From positions 38,626,001-38,690,000 of the forward strand of contig JBITNC010000001.1 in the NCBI GenBank assembly GCA_050084985.1: a DNA stretch of 64,000 bases, written 5' to 3'. Made by a program: the position numbers and the translations under genes. Positions within the stretch are counted from its first letter, which is position 1. Each line of letters starts with the position of its first letter. The notes under the pieces are model-generated. The model ran no database searches, was not told the DNA's origin, and was given only the letters and a program-made list of their open reading frames with translations. Source of the stretch: Nageia nagi (lineage: Eukaryota > Pinophyta). Positions 31,696-43,639 of the stretch are shown here, piece after piece.

Positions 31696-32475
31696 GGGTT
31701 AGGGGTTTTTGGTTAGGGTTTAAGAGTTTAGGTTTGACTTAGGGGTTATGGTTTAAGGGTTTAGGTTTGAGTTGAGGATTTAAGATTTAACCCTAATTTC
31801 TAGAGTTGAGGGTTGTGGTAGCCATTTTTGTTAGGGGTTAGGGGTTACGATACTTTAACAGTTAGGGTTATGGTACTTTAAGGGTTAGGTAATTGATTTG
31901 GGTTAGGGTTTAAGGGTTTATGTTAGATTTAAGGGTTAGGAGTATGGGTTTGAATTCAATGTTAGGGTTTTATGGGTTTGGATTTTAATTAGAAATTAGG
32001 GTTTAAGGGTTATGGTTAGTAATTAAGGGTAAGTGTTAAGATTTAAAGAATATGGTTAGGATTTATTAAGGATTATGGTTAGGATTTAAGGGTTAGGGGT
32101 TGGGGTTAGGGTTTAAGAGTTTAGGCTTGACTTAGGGTTATGGTTTAAGAGTTAACAATTTAGGTTTGAGTTGAGGGTTTAAGGGTTATGGTTAGTAATT
32201 AAAGGTAAGTGTTAAGATTTAAAGAATATGGTTAGGATTTATTAAGGATTATGGTTAGGATTTAAGGGTTAGGGGTTGGGGTTAGGGTTTAAGAGTTTAG
32301 GTTTAACTTTGGGTTGTAGTTTAAGAGTTATCGGTTTAGGTTTGAGTTGAGGGTTTAAGGTTTAAATTAAGATTTAAAGTTTAAGTTTTAAGGGTATAGG
32401 CATGAGTTGAGACTTAAGAATTAAGATATTAGGGGTTATATTTGGTTAGAATTTAAGGTTTGATTAGGGGTTTAG
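31690..32475 (+). repeat. Telomere-like array D: GGGTTTAAGGGTTATGGTTAGG variants
   Basis: Irregular GGGTTA/GGGTTTAA words. A longer unit is duplicated (32000-32145 and 32190-32335: AATTA(A)GGGTAAGTGTTAAG ... GGTTTGAGTTGAGGG), period about 180 bp. Confidence 0.8.
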
Positions 32476-32711
32476 GTTAACCATAAATATTATTCTTACT
32501 AATTGACATAACTGAAAACAATAGAGGCATGTTGCATTTACAAAGTTAACATCCTAATTTCTTCCATCATATTCATATTACAATGTGTCTCAATGATAAT
32601 TTTTATAAATTTAATATTGGCATACTATGTTAGGTTTATTAAATTGAATAGTTTCAAATTTTTTATACTAATAATATTTTTTGTTATTAACTTTATTGAG
32701 TGATTATCATG

Positions 32712-34335
32712 GTTGAAGAAAGGATGAGAAAAAAGCCAAAACCTCCAAAATTAACTGCAAGCAAGAAGGGTTTTGTAAGTATTTATTTATGAATGTGATT
32801 TATTCAATTTTTATTTAATAATATTCATTTCAAAAAGAAATTTATCTTTATTTTTTTACCTTTTTAATAGACTAAGGTGGCCAAACTATATAAAATGGCC
32901 ATGCAATGGATGCAAAGGAGTGAGATTGATAGATAAATTAATAAATAAATGGGCATTGGGCCTTCATCTACTAGCCTTTTGGGCCTATTGGGCTTGCTAG
33001 TGGCATATATCGACCATCATTGATGGACTCATCACCAGATGGTGACATTACTTATTTTTTTAAATTTAAAAAATTAATTGAAGTTACCTTTTATTAATTA
33101 AATGTTACATTCAATAAAGAAAATCTAAGTAATATAATAATTGCAGATGTACATTCAGTTAATATGGAGATAGTATTTTCAACTTGTAAGGGCACTAATG
33201 ACATTGAGATTAAGATGGATGAGAAGGTTTTTGTAATTAAAGATCAAAATGGTAAGAATTTAATTTAAAAAATATATATTTATTTTGAAATATTTTAATT
33301 TACTAATATTATTAAATTCTCTTCAAAGTATTTTTATGACACTCAAAAAATGCACTTTCCACCAATTTGATCCCACCATAGATATTGAGTGGAAAAAACA
33401 AAGTGAAATAGGTATATATATAATTTTTATGCGTAATTTTATACTTATAATTTTTATAAATTCATATTGATAATATATTTTACTTAATTTTTTTAATTCA
33501 TTTTCTAAAAAATTATGTATTTTGCAATAAAACAAGGGGTCATAAATATCTTGAAAAGAGAATTTGGTGATGCATGGAACCCAAAATGAGCATTATAACA
33601 TATGGGCAATAATTTGAATTGGAGGAGAGATAAAATAAGGAATAAAATCAAAAAACTTCCTAAAAATCAACAAAAAGGAATTAGGCCTATAGATGTTGAT
33701 AAGAAGGTGTGGAAGAGCCTAATGAAGAAGGTGGTGGAGGAGGAAGCACATAGAGAATCCACTATTGAACCATCATGGTTCAAAAAAGTTATGCATGCCT
33801 GATACAACACATCTTCAATGGAATATACCCATAAGTCAAGCAAATCAGGAAAAGTAGGGATCAAAATAAGATATTATTAAATTATTTATTTCATATTTTA
33901 TGCATGAATAGTTATATAATTAATTTATATACATAAAATATTATTTAAGTAAATATGTTTTTTTAATATGATAAATATGGCAGGTATCGTACAAAAGATG
34001 AAGTAAAATTTTCCCTTGAAAATGGTTTTTAAGCACTAATATTGAAAATAGCTCCCTAGATTGTAAGTATTTTTTAATTTATTATATTATTTTAATAATT
34101 ACTCATAAAATTTTTAGTTTTTTTTTTATTTACTAATATTTAGTTGATTATTCTTTGCAAGGTGAGGAGGGTCAACTGGAGGGTCGCCGAGAGGAGGGTG
34201 GCCGAGAGGAGGGTGACCAAGAGGAGGGTAACTAGGAGGGATGGAAAATTACCAGAATGGATGAAGATGATGAATATTACACTAGGTGTGGTCATGATAG
34301 TGAATGACCCATTACCATGCATTTGTACACTTGAA
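32712..34335 (+). pseudogene. Decayed multi-exon gene fragment of unknown identity
   Basis: Exon-like pieces on + are bounded by good splice signals. They are: MVEERMRKKPKPPKLTASKK ending at GTAAGT (32775); TKVAKLYKMAMQWMQRSEID after TTTTTAATAG (32870), same phase; an open piece VHSVNMEIVFSTCKG... after TTGCAG (33147) ending at GTAAGA (33252); a piece near 33327-33410; and a long lysine-rich part at 33525-33802 (VINILKREFGDAWNP, NLNWRRDKIRNKIKKLPKNQ, VWKSLMKKVVEEEAHRES). Stops occur inside the last piece. The end holds a short GAGAGGAGGGTG repeat (34165-34235). The layout resembles accessory ORFs of CACTA-type transposons, but I cannot name the family. The copia element at 34336 cuts it. Confidence 0.4.
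34331..34335. repeat. Target-site duplication of copia element (left), TTGAA
   Basis: Repeated at 43631-43635. Confidence 0.9.
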
Positions 34336-36309
34336 TGTTGAACTATGCGTGACACTGAGAGGGGGGGTAATCAATGTTTCAATTTTAAAACTTTAAATCT
34401 GGAAACTTTAAATAGTGCAGTAGAGAAATAAAACCAAATAGAGCAAGTACACAAAGATAGCAAACACATAACACAAGATATAATGAGGTTCACCAATGTG
34501 GCTACATCCCTAGAAAAGATTGCTTGGACTTCAATCCAAATCTAGCCATTGTAAAGCACCAACTTTACACATAATTTATCAGCACCAACTGAAAGGAGCA
34601 CCAACCCCTAAGCTTTGCAACACCCACTGCAAGGAGCACCAACTCCCCTTGCCAAGCACCCACTTGATAGATTTAATAAGATGGAATGAAAGATTGATAA
34701 CCAGTTACCCAAGACCCGGAATGGTCTAGCTCAAAACTTTTCTCATAAAATACAATTTGAATCATATTCTATTTTCTTTATGCTCATGCCAATAGCTCTC
34801 AATTCATCTATAATCTGAAACCCCTTTTAATTCATACACATTTGCTTTGGATTCCTGTCTACTGAAAAATGCTCAAAATCAAATCAAGAAACTGTTGCTC
34901 ATATCACTGAAAGGGCTACAGTTATTTTTCACCAAGAAAACTCCTCATATTCTCAATCAAAACTGATATAATTTCTCACAAACATTTAGAACTTTCAACA
35001 CTTATAGAATTATCAAGAAAACATTCATTTTTGAGATATTCGTTACTCATACATGCTTCACACACCTCTCAATAACAAACTACACTGCCAAAACACAAAC
35101 CTAGAAAAATTTGAATTTATTCGAACTGGATGAAGATAATACCTCGAATGCACTCAGAACGCATGTTCCATATCCGTATGGCACAAAATGGTATGAATAA
35201 TTTCACATAGATGCCGAAATACCTTTCAAAGCTCGAATCTGTCTTTTTATCTTCTCCTCTCTTTTTTTTAAAAAAAAAAAGTGTCACATGATAAAAGAAC
35301 TCTTGAGCCTTAAATAGAAGTACGATAACTGAGATATAAAATAAAAGGAAAGAGCATTTTTTCAAACCATACACACTATTCCTTTTTTTTGTCACTTAAA
35401 AGCAGTCGGCCAAAACTGGAATATTAAGAAAAAAGCTCTAACGGCTTTTTCGATGAGCTATAACTTCTTACTGAGTGCATGGTTTAACATGAAATTTGGA
35501 CCATGTGTTCTTCATATAACCAACTACATTATATCCAAATTTGAAACTTTAAATCCTCATAGCTTGCACACAACACTTTTTGCAAAGTGGCCTCCAACAT
35601 AGATTTCACAGGTATTTTGTTATGCTTGGATTTGTGCAAGTTATAGGTTCTCATAGTTCGAGGCCTCAAATCAAGATGGTTCAAAAAGACAAATTTGTTC
35701 ATATCATAAATTTATACATGTACAAACTTTGAAATTCTAAATTTGAAGACTTTTAGAACCCAAAACAACCAATCTACTATTTCCAAAATTTATGCTCAAA
35801 CAGTCAAAAAGTTACAGAGTGGCATTTTGCAGCTTGTACCATTTCTTCCTCGATTATCATATTGCTATGAAATGTGGATCACACCTTCTTGGTATATAGT
35901 AATATATAGGATTTAAATTTAAACCTCTGATTCATCACTATTTGCTTGCAATTCAAATTGTACGAAGCCAATTTTACATAAATTTCTGACTGCACCATAA
36001 TCCACAAGACTGCCCAAAACTGAACCAACATGAAATTTGACCGTTCCAATGCTTCACACAAGTTTGTTATCAACCCAACAATTGATCCAAACCATCTCTC
36101 ACTGTCTGTCACCTTCCATTTGTAATTTGGCCCTCTTGACAACTTTTGGTACCTCATGACAACTTTTGGTCCCTTTATCGCTTTTGCATCCGACAACTTT
36201 GTAGATCTTGTCGATGTTATTTATTTGACACGTGCAACCATATGAACCTTATGCACATTGATCTCATCGTGTTGACAAAAATGACAACACTGCTGCACCA
36301 TACTCAACA
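34336..36309 (-). repeat. Copia LTR (3' in transcript sense), 1974 bp
   Basis: TGTTGAACTATGCG... to ...ACCATACTCAACA. It aligns along its whole length with 41656-43630. No coding is supported. Small open frames here recur in the other LTR. Confidence 0.92.
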
Positions 36310-36324
36310 ATCTCCCCCTTTGGA
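36310..36324 (-). promoter_or_regulatory. Polypurine tract of copia element
   Basis: In - sense CCAAAGGGGGAGAT immediately before the LTR start TGTTGAG. Similar runs on the same strand lie at 36358-36370, 36395-36405 and 36491-36502. Confidence 0.85.
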
Positions 36325-36540
36325 ATTGTTGGCAACACATGCAAAAACTTGTTACTCTTCTCCCCCTTTGACAAAAAATACAAAGGGTGTCATGGACTCC
36401 CCCTGAGTCTATATACACAATAATTAGATGTAAATCAGTATACAAAAGAACATAATTATACAGAAGTAAAAAGATAAACAAATACAAAATTACTCCCCCT
36501 GAGATTGTGCATCCAAAAGCTAGTAAATGCTTGGGCAATA

Positions 36541-36880
36541 TCACCACTCCCAATTTCTTTCGTAGGTACTCAAAAACTTCTTGGGTAATGGTTTAGTAAA
36601 TATATCTGCTACTTGCTCTGATGTGGGAACAAATTCTAACTTTACCTCTCCTTCTGCAACCTTTTCCTTCAAAAAATGATATCGAATGGCAATATGTTTT
36701 ATTCTTGAATGCATGATTGGATTCTTAGAAATATTGATTGCACTTGTGTTATCACACATAATTGAAATAAGCTCAGTGATTTGAATCCTTAGATCTTTCA
36801 TCATTTGTTTCATCCACATAACCTATGTGCAACATGATGTTGCTACTATGTACTCTGCTTCTGCGATGGATAATGATACC
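36541..36880 (-). pseudogene. Copia RNase H
   Basis: C-terminal pol domain: IMCDNTSAINISKNPIMHSR, IKHIAIRYHFLKEKVAEGEV, and EFVPTSEQVADIFTKPLPKK. This is the canonical end of Ty1/copia polyproteins. The part upstream of 36820 (towards 36960) continues with a stop. Confidence 0.9.
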
Positions 36881-37103
36881 GATTCTTATTTCTTACTGTG
36901 CCAACCGACAAGATTATTACCCAAGTAAAATGCACTACCACTAGTGCTTTTCCTATCATCTACACATCCTACCTAATCTGCATCTGAGAAAGTAATGAGT
37001 GTGAAATCTTTTCCTTTGGGATACCATAGGCCATAGTCCATTGTACCTTTAAGGTACCAAAAAATCCATTTTACTGCATCACATGTGTTTCCTTTGGACT
37101 TGC

Positions 37104-37900
37104 TTAGAACCGTGCAACCATACACACTACCTGAAGTATGTCGAGTCTGGTAGCTATCAAATATAATAGGCTCCCAATCATTGACCTGTACATAGTCTGA
37201 TCTACTAATGGTGACTTATCATCCTTGCTTAGCTTGCAGCCTATCATCATAGGAGTGCTCACAGGCTTGCAATCCTCCATAGTGAACTTTTTCAACATCT
37301 CTTTAACATACTTGATTTGCGAAATAAAAATGCCATTCTTTAATTGATTAACTTGCAAACCAAAAAAATATGAAAGTTCACCTATCATTAATGTTTCAAA
37401 CTCTGTTTGCATTTGGTTAGCAAAATCTTTGCACATTTCATCTTTGCTACCTCCAAAAATAATATCATCTACATAAAAAACAATGATAACTTGGTGATTA
37501 TTTTTCAGATTTAATGTAGAGATTACTGTCCACCATACCCTTTTTAAAACCTTGTTGATGTAGATATGTATTAAGTCTAGAGTACCATGCTCAGGGTGCT
37601 TATTTTAGACCATAAAGTGTCTTTTTTAATTTGCACACAAAATTTGGATTCTCACTTATCTGAAATCCATCTGGCTACTCAATATAAACTTCTTTATTAA
37701 GATTTCTATTCAAAAATGTTGATTTTACATCCATTTGATAAACTTTGAAGTTTTTATAGACTACCAAAGCAAGAAACATACGGATAGCTTCTAATCTAGC
37801 AATAGGAGCAAAATTTTCTTCAAAATCAATACCTTCAACTTGAGCATACCCTTTACAAACCAATCTTGCTTTGTTTCTTATTACTTTTCCATCTTAATTA
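37104..37900 (-). pseudogene. Copia reverse transcriptase (RVT_2)
   Basis: Segments: [20 protein letters not shown] and [16 protein letters not shown] (37863-37675), then the catalytic FYVDDIIFGGSKDEM (YVDD codons at 37464-37475, intact), then GELSYFFGLQVNQLKNGIFI, KPVSTPMMIGCKLSKDD and YRSMIGSLLYLIATRLDI (37436-37104). Frame breaks near 37540-37670. RT copies the element RNA into DNA. Confidence 0.9.
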
Positions 37901-38154
37901 AGCTTGTTACGAAAAACCCACTTGGTGCCAATCAAATTTTTATTTTTGGGCCTTGGTATTAACTCCCAAGTTTGATTCTTTTCAATTTGGTCTAGTTCCT
38001 CATCCATTGCTTTGATCCAACTTTCATCCTGACTTGCCTCTGCAACATTTTTTGGTTCTATGCTTGAGATAAGAGAATATGTTCTTATTGTTCTTCTTCT
38101 TGTTTGAACTCCAGTATCTAGATCTCTAATTATTTGGTCAGTTGGATGATCTTT

Positions 38155-39288
38155 TTACCATTTACCTGTCTTGTGTTTTTGATTTTCTTCTATTTCTGAA
38201 CCACTATGTGAGTTACCCGAGCCATTCTTTGGTTGATTTTCTGGTTGTTCCTCTACCTCATCTACCTCAATATGTTCTGAAAAATTTTCATTATTGTCTT
38301 TTGGAGGTACTCTTAGTTTATCAATCTTGACATCTGCACTCTCAATAATTTTTCTAAGTCTTTTATTGTAACATTTAGAAGCCTTGCTTTTTATTGAGTA
38401 ACCAAGAAATATACCTTCATCTGCTCTGTCATCGAACTTACCAAGATTTTCTTTTGTCCTCTTGATGTAGCACTTACTCCCAAATACTTTGAAGTATTTT
38501 GCTGATGCCTTTTTACCGAACCATAATTCATAGGGTGTCTTATTCTCATGGGGCCTCAACATACATCTATTCTGAATATAAACCATTGTGTGGACTGCTT
38601 CTTTCCAAAACCTGTCAGCTATGTGGCTTTCTATCAACATTGTTTGTGCCATTTCTTGAACTAACCTATTTTTTCTTTCTACTACACCATTTTGCTGAGG
38701 TGTTCTTGCTGCTGAAAACTATCTCCTGATACCATACTCATGACAGAATTCATTAAAATCATCTAAAATGAATTCACCTCCTCTATTTGATCTTAAACAT
38801 TTGATTCTTCTTCCAATCTGATTTTCTGCCAGGTTCTTAAAGGTCTTAAATTTTTCAAGTGCTTCTGACTTATGTTTTAAGAATAGTATCCATGTCATCC
38901 TAGAATAATCATCTATACATAGCATGAAGTACATATCCCCATTTAAACTTTGTATTCTCATAAGACCACATAAATCAGTATGAATAAGCTCTAATGGTTT
39001 GCTGGAATAGTATTCCTTTGTCTTGAAAGTGAATCTAGTGAGCTTACCCTTTTGACATGAAGAACAAATACTACTTGGTGGTTTTTTGATACTTGGTATA
39101 TCTCAAACTGCTCTTTTTGAATAAATTTTAACTAAATTATCAAAACTGATGTATCCACGTCTCTTATGCCAAAGCCAATCTTCATCCTCCTTTCCGAGTA
39201 GACATGATCCATTTGAAGTCTCTGTCAATGTATATAGATTTTTGGATGTCCTTATACCAACTGCAACTAACCTACCACTATTTGCTCT
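38155..39288 (-). pseudogene. Copia integrase
   Basis: The catalytic core at 38961-38719 reads YFMLCIDDYSRMTWILFLKH, then IKCLRSNRGGEFILDDFNEF. In the family this second motif is LRSDRGGEF. The codon at 38785-38787 is AAT (Asn) instead of GAT, so the second catalytic aspartate is lost. The 38652-38155 part carries the usual MLIESHIADRFWKEAV, YIQNRC...NKTPYELWFGKK and VFGSKCYIKR region, then an acidic linker. Stops near 39000-39280 break the N-terminal zinc-binding part. Confidence 0.88.
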
Positions 39289-39565
39289 TCAAATTTCACA
39301 TCCATATTTCTTGAATATTACATCATGTCCTCTGTCACAAATCTGACTAACACTCAGCAAGCTATGTTTTAACCCGATCATGAATAATACTTCTTCTGAA
39401 TTGATCTTTCCATCATTAATCTTAACTGTACCTCTACCGATAATATTTGCTCCATCATTATTGCCAAATTTTATTGATCCCCCTTCATGTTGTTCTAATT
39501 TTTCAAATCTTCTTTTATCCCCGGTCATGTGGCTAGAGCAACCACTATCCAGTATCTAAGGAGCT
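39289..39565 (-). pseudogene. Copia protease
   Basis: The active-site motif LDSGCSSHMTGDKRRFEKLE is intact, but the Trp codon two residues before it (WxLDSG) is TAG at about 39553. Downstream EEVLFMIGLKHSLLSVSQIC and DRGHDVIFKKYGCEI match the family end of the protease / start of the gag-pre-integrase region. Confidence 0.88.
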
Positions 39566-39702
39566 AGTTTATTCTCTACCTTAAGAGCTATTTGTACTAT
39601 TAGAGATTCTTTTTCATCTTTTGGTTGCTCCTTCTCTTTCCATATCTTCTTGATACCTATTTTAGATTCATGTATTGTCTCTTCCTATTTGTTTTATTGT
39701 AC

Positions 39703-40059
39703 CTATCTTTCTGGAATTTGTCTATTATATCTCATGCCTTGTGACCAAAAAGATCTTTGCTGAAATTGATTTTGAAAAAATGTGCTCCTGTAATTTCTTG
39801 TAGTATGACCATAGTTGTGATAATTATAACATTCTACAGCATAATCCATCAATGGTGCAAACATATTTCTACTTGAAAAATTCTTTGGACCTATATTATA
39901 TTTGCATTCAAAGATTCTATGTCCATACCCATTGCACTTAAAATAATAACCAAAAAAGGATTGAGTGAACCTGGGTTGTGGACTTTGCCACATTGTAGTA
40001 GGTGCCAAAAATCTTCTTCTTCTTTGATGTGCAATATGTGTAAATCCATCATTGTCCAT
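39703..40059 (-). pseudogene. Copia gag C-terminus with two damaged zinc knuckles
   Basis: GYYFKCNGYGHRIFECKY and ECYNYHNYGHTTRNYRS have the spacing of CxxC...GH...C knuckles, but three cysteines read Tyr. Each Cys-to-Tyr change is a single G-to-A. Confidence 0.7.
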
Positions 40060-40086
40060 ATACCTATCATTTCTAGTAGTATTATT

Positions 40087-41513
40087 TTATCTTCTATGAA
40101 ATGGTTGTTCTTGATTAACTGGTTTCTTTTCCTCTTTGATTTTTGATTTTTTATTTGCATCCTTGGAGGTTTGTCCTTCTTCAAAACCCAAACCAAATTT
40201 AATATTTGTTGCTCTTTGGTTCTGTAAGATTTTATTTAGCTTTAAAGATCCTCCCTCAAGTTTATGATACTCACTAATCTTATGACTCATCTCTTCCAAT
40301 TGAAGATTCAATCCTGTAATCTCTGCTTCCAATTTGCTGTAGTACTCAACTTTGGTAGTGATTTGTTCTTCAAGATCCTTAGTTGTTTTCTGCATTTCTT
40401 CCATCTGTACTTTTAAGCTTATAATAACTTCATTTGCATTATCAAGTTTCCAAGAATTTTTTCGATATTTTTTCCTTTCTATCTCTAATTCTTCTAGAGC
40501 TACAATTAATTCTTCTTCCAGATTAACTTCTACTTCAACTTCTTCTTCATCAATTTCTTCTTCTAATTTTTGTTTCAATTCTGATTTTTCTTCTTCAAAT
40601 GCCATAAGGAGAGCTTCATCAACCTCTTCTTCTGAGTCTTCATTTGAACTGACTTCTGATGAACTAATATTTTTGGAAATAAAACTTTTCTTCTTGAAAT
40701 TACCTTTTCTGAAATTTGATTTTGTCTTCCATCCATTTCTCTCTCTGTGTGAACTTTTATCATCTTTGTTCTTCTCATTATGTGGACATTTAGCTGCAAA
40801 GTGCCCTACACCTCCACAATTGAAACATTTAAACGGTAATTTTCCTCTATATTTACCTTTTGTTTCTTTCTTTAACTTACGAACAAAATTCGCTTCTAAT
40901 TCATCAGATGTCTCTTCTTCATTAGATTCTGGCATTGCTTTTATTTTCTTCTTTGCTTTGAAAGTGGCTTTCCTATCAATATATTTTCCTTTTCCTATTC
41001 TCATTTCATAAGAAATTAGAGAACCATGCATTTTATCCATATTAAAAGTATTTAAATCTTTCGCTTCTTCTATGGCAGAAACTTTTGAATCAAATCTTTG
41101 CGGAAGTGAGTGTAATACCTTTTTCACAATAACTACATCTTTAATCTTTTCTTTGAGGCCTCTAATCGCATTGGTTACTTCATTGACCCTTAGCATGTAT
41201 CTATGTTTTCATCTTCATTCATGTTTAAACTCTCAAACTGCACTTGGTGAGTTTGAAGCTTAGCCTCTTTTATCTTTATGTCTCCCTCATGAATGTTTTT
41301 CAGTTTATCCCATATTTTTTTTGTCGATTCACAATTCATCACTTTTACTAGCTCACTGTCTACCAATCTATACATGATAGCATTTTTAGCCTTTGAGTTA
41401 TTTTCATATGCCTTCTTAGTAGCTACATTAGTAATAGGCATAGTAGGTGTGGTATAACCATTTTTTGTGGCCTCCCAAATCTCATATCCCAAAGCACTAA
41501 GATATGTCTGCAT
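40087..41513 (-). pseudogene. gag: Copia gag with frameshift
   Basis: It starts near 41513 (MQTYLSALGYEIWEATKNGY). The UBN2-type gag region continues (SKAKNAIMYRLVDSELVKVM, KIWDKLKNIHEGD, KEAKLQTHQVQFESL). The frame breaks at about 41190-41200 by a one-base shift and resumes as LRVNEVTNAIRGLKEK. A zinc knuckle CFNCGGVGHFAAKC is intact near 40800. An acidic stretch and a clear coiled coil (about 40560-40250, EEMQKTTKDLEEQITTKVEY) follow. Gag forms the virus-like particle. The long coiled coil is typical of some plant copia groups. Confidence 0.88.
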
Positions 41514-41641
41514 TCTGAGTCTTCAAAAAGAATAATTAGTACCATCAAATAATGGAGCTTTATTTGAAGAAAACCCTTCACCTGAAGTCATTGCAACACA
41601 CCCAAGATCTCCCTAGCTGATTAAGTCGAAATAGGAACCTT

Positions 41642-41653
41642 GCTCTGATACCA
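41642..41653 (-). promoter_or_regulatory. Primer-binding site, initiator tRNA-Met
   Basis: TGGTATCAGAGC on -, two bases after the 5' LTR. This is the standard plant Ty1/copia site. Confidence 0.95.
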
Positions 41654-41655
41654 AT

Positions 41656-43630
41656 TGTTGAACTATGCATGACATTGAGAGGGGGGGTGAATCAGTGTCA
41701 CAATTTTAAAACTTTAAATCTAGAAACTTTAAATAGTGCAGTAGAGAAATAAAACCAAATAGAGCAAGCACACCAAGATAGCAAACACACAACACAAAAT
41801 ATAATGAGGTTCACCAATGTGGCTACATCCCCAGAAAAGACTGATTGGACTTCAATCCAAATCTAGCCATTGTAAAGCACCAACTTTACACATAATTTAT
41901 CAACACAAATTGAAAGGAGTACCAACCCCTAAGCTTTGCAGCACCCACTGCAAGGAGCACCAACTCCCCTTGCCAAGCACCCACTTGATATATTTAATAA
42001 GATGGAATGAAAGATTATAACCAGTTACCCAAGACCCGGAATGGTCTAGCTCAAAACTTTTCTCACAAAATATAATCTGAATCATATTCTATTTTTTTTA
42101 TACTCATGCTAATAGCTCTCAATTCATCTATAATCTGAAACCCCTGTTAATTCATACACATTTGTTTTGGATTCCTATCTACTGAAAAATGCTCAAAATC
42201 GGATCAAGAAATTGTTGCTCATATCACTGAAAGGGATGCCGTTATTTTTCACCAAGAAAACTCCTCATATTCTAAATCAAAACTGATATAATTTCTCACA
42301 AACATCTAAAACTTTCAACACTTATAGAATTATCAAGAAAACATTCATTTTTGAGATATCCGTTACTCATACATGCTTCACACACCCTCAATAACAAACT
42401 ACACTGCCAAAACACAAACCCAAAAAAATCTGAATTTATTCGAACTGGTTGAAGATAATACCTTGAATGCACTCAGAACATGTGTTCCATGTCCATACAG
42501 CACAAAATGATATGACGAATTTCACATAGATGCTGAAATACCTTTCAAAGCTCGAATGTCTTTTTATCTTCTCCTCTCTTTTTTTTTTTTAAAAAAAAAG
42601 TGTCACATGATAAAAGAACTCTTGATCCTTAAATAGAAGTGCAATAACTGAGATATAAAATAAAAAGAAAGAGCATTTTTTCAAACCATACACACTATTC
42701 CTTTTTTTTGTCACTTAAAACCATTGTCGACCAAAACTGGAATATTAAGAAAAAAATCTCTAATGACTTTTTCGATGAGCTATAACTTCTTACTAAGTGC
42801 ACGGTTTAACATGAAATTTGGACCACATGTTCTTCATATAACTAAATACATTATATCCAAATTTGAAACTTTAACTCCTCATAATTTGCACACAACACTT
42901 TTCGCAAAGTGGCCTCTGACACAGATTTCACAGGTATTTTGTTATGCTTGGATTTGTGCAAGTTATAGGTTCTCATAGTTCGAGGCCTCAAATCAAGATG
43001 GTTCAAAAAGATAAAGTTGTTCATCTCATCAATTTATACATGTAAAAACTTTGAAATTCTAAATTTGAAGACTTTTAGAACCCAAAACAACCAACCTACT
43101 ATTTCCAAAATTTATGCTCAAACAGTCAAAAAGTTACAGAGTGGCATTTTGCAGCTTGTACCATTTCTTCCTCGATTATCATCTTGCTATGAAATTTGGA
43201 CCACACATTCTTAGTATATAGTAATATATATTATTTAAATTTCAACCTCTGATTCATCACCATTTGCTTGCAATTCAAATTGTACGAAGCCAATTTTACA
43301 TAAATTTCTGACTGCACCATAATCCACAAGAGTGCCCAAAACTGAACCAACATGAAATTTAACCGTTCCAATGCTTCACACAAGTTTGTTATCAACCCAA
43401 AAACTGATCCAAACCATCTCTCACTTTCCGTCACCTTCCATTTGTAATTTGGCCCTCTTGACAACTTTTGGTACCTCATGACAACTTTTGGTCCCTTTAT
43501 CGTTTTTGCATCCGACAACTTTATAGATCTTATCGATGTTATTTTTTGACACGTGCAACCATATGAACCTTATGTATACTGATCTCATCATATTGATAAC
43601 AATGACAACACTGTTGTACCATACTCAACA
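41656..43630 (-). repeat. Copia LTR (5' in transcript sense), 1975 bp
   Basis: Partner of 34336-36309, ends ...ATACTCAACA, followed by TTGAA. Confidence 0.92.
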
Positions 43631-43635
43631 TTGAA
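43631..43635. repeat. Target-site duplication of copia element (right), TTGAA
   Basis: Matches 34331-34335. A further 27-bp match (CCCATTACCATGCATTTGTACA, split here as CCCATTACCATG and CATTTGTACA) occurs at 34311 and 43656, pre-dating the insertion. Confidence 0.9.
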
Positions 43636-43639
43636 GTGG

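Larger units (their letters stand above)
34336..43630 (-). mobile_element. Element 3: Ty1/copia LTR retrotransposon, decayed
   Basis: A 9.3-kb element with LTRs 34336-36309 and 41656-43630, TSD TTGAA, a canonical initiator-Met primer site and a canonical polypurine tract. The domain order gag, protease, integrase, RT, RNase H (all -) is the Ty1/copia order. The LTRs are long (1974/1975 bp), gag is followed by a coiled coil and two further zinc knuckles, and several polypurine-like runs precede the 3' LTR. These are features reminiscent of Sireviruses, though the lineage is not proven. Stops, a frameshift in gag and a mutated integrase aspartate show it is inactive. The LTRs differ at several percent of sites. 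Confidence 0.92.

Noticed and set aside
23619-32475. A true chromosome end
   Set aside because: Repeats are heavily degenerate and ordinary sequence continues on both sides, so the arrays are interstitial.
34520-34729. 69-codon + frame, with a relative at 41817-42020
   Set aside because: Both lie in the copia LTRs and are kept only by LTR duplication.
40352-41011. 219-codon + frame
   Set aside because: Shadow of the acidic/Ser-rich, Lys-rich copia gag on the other strand. Composition (Ser/Phe/Leu) is what the complement of GAA/AAG-rich codons gives.
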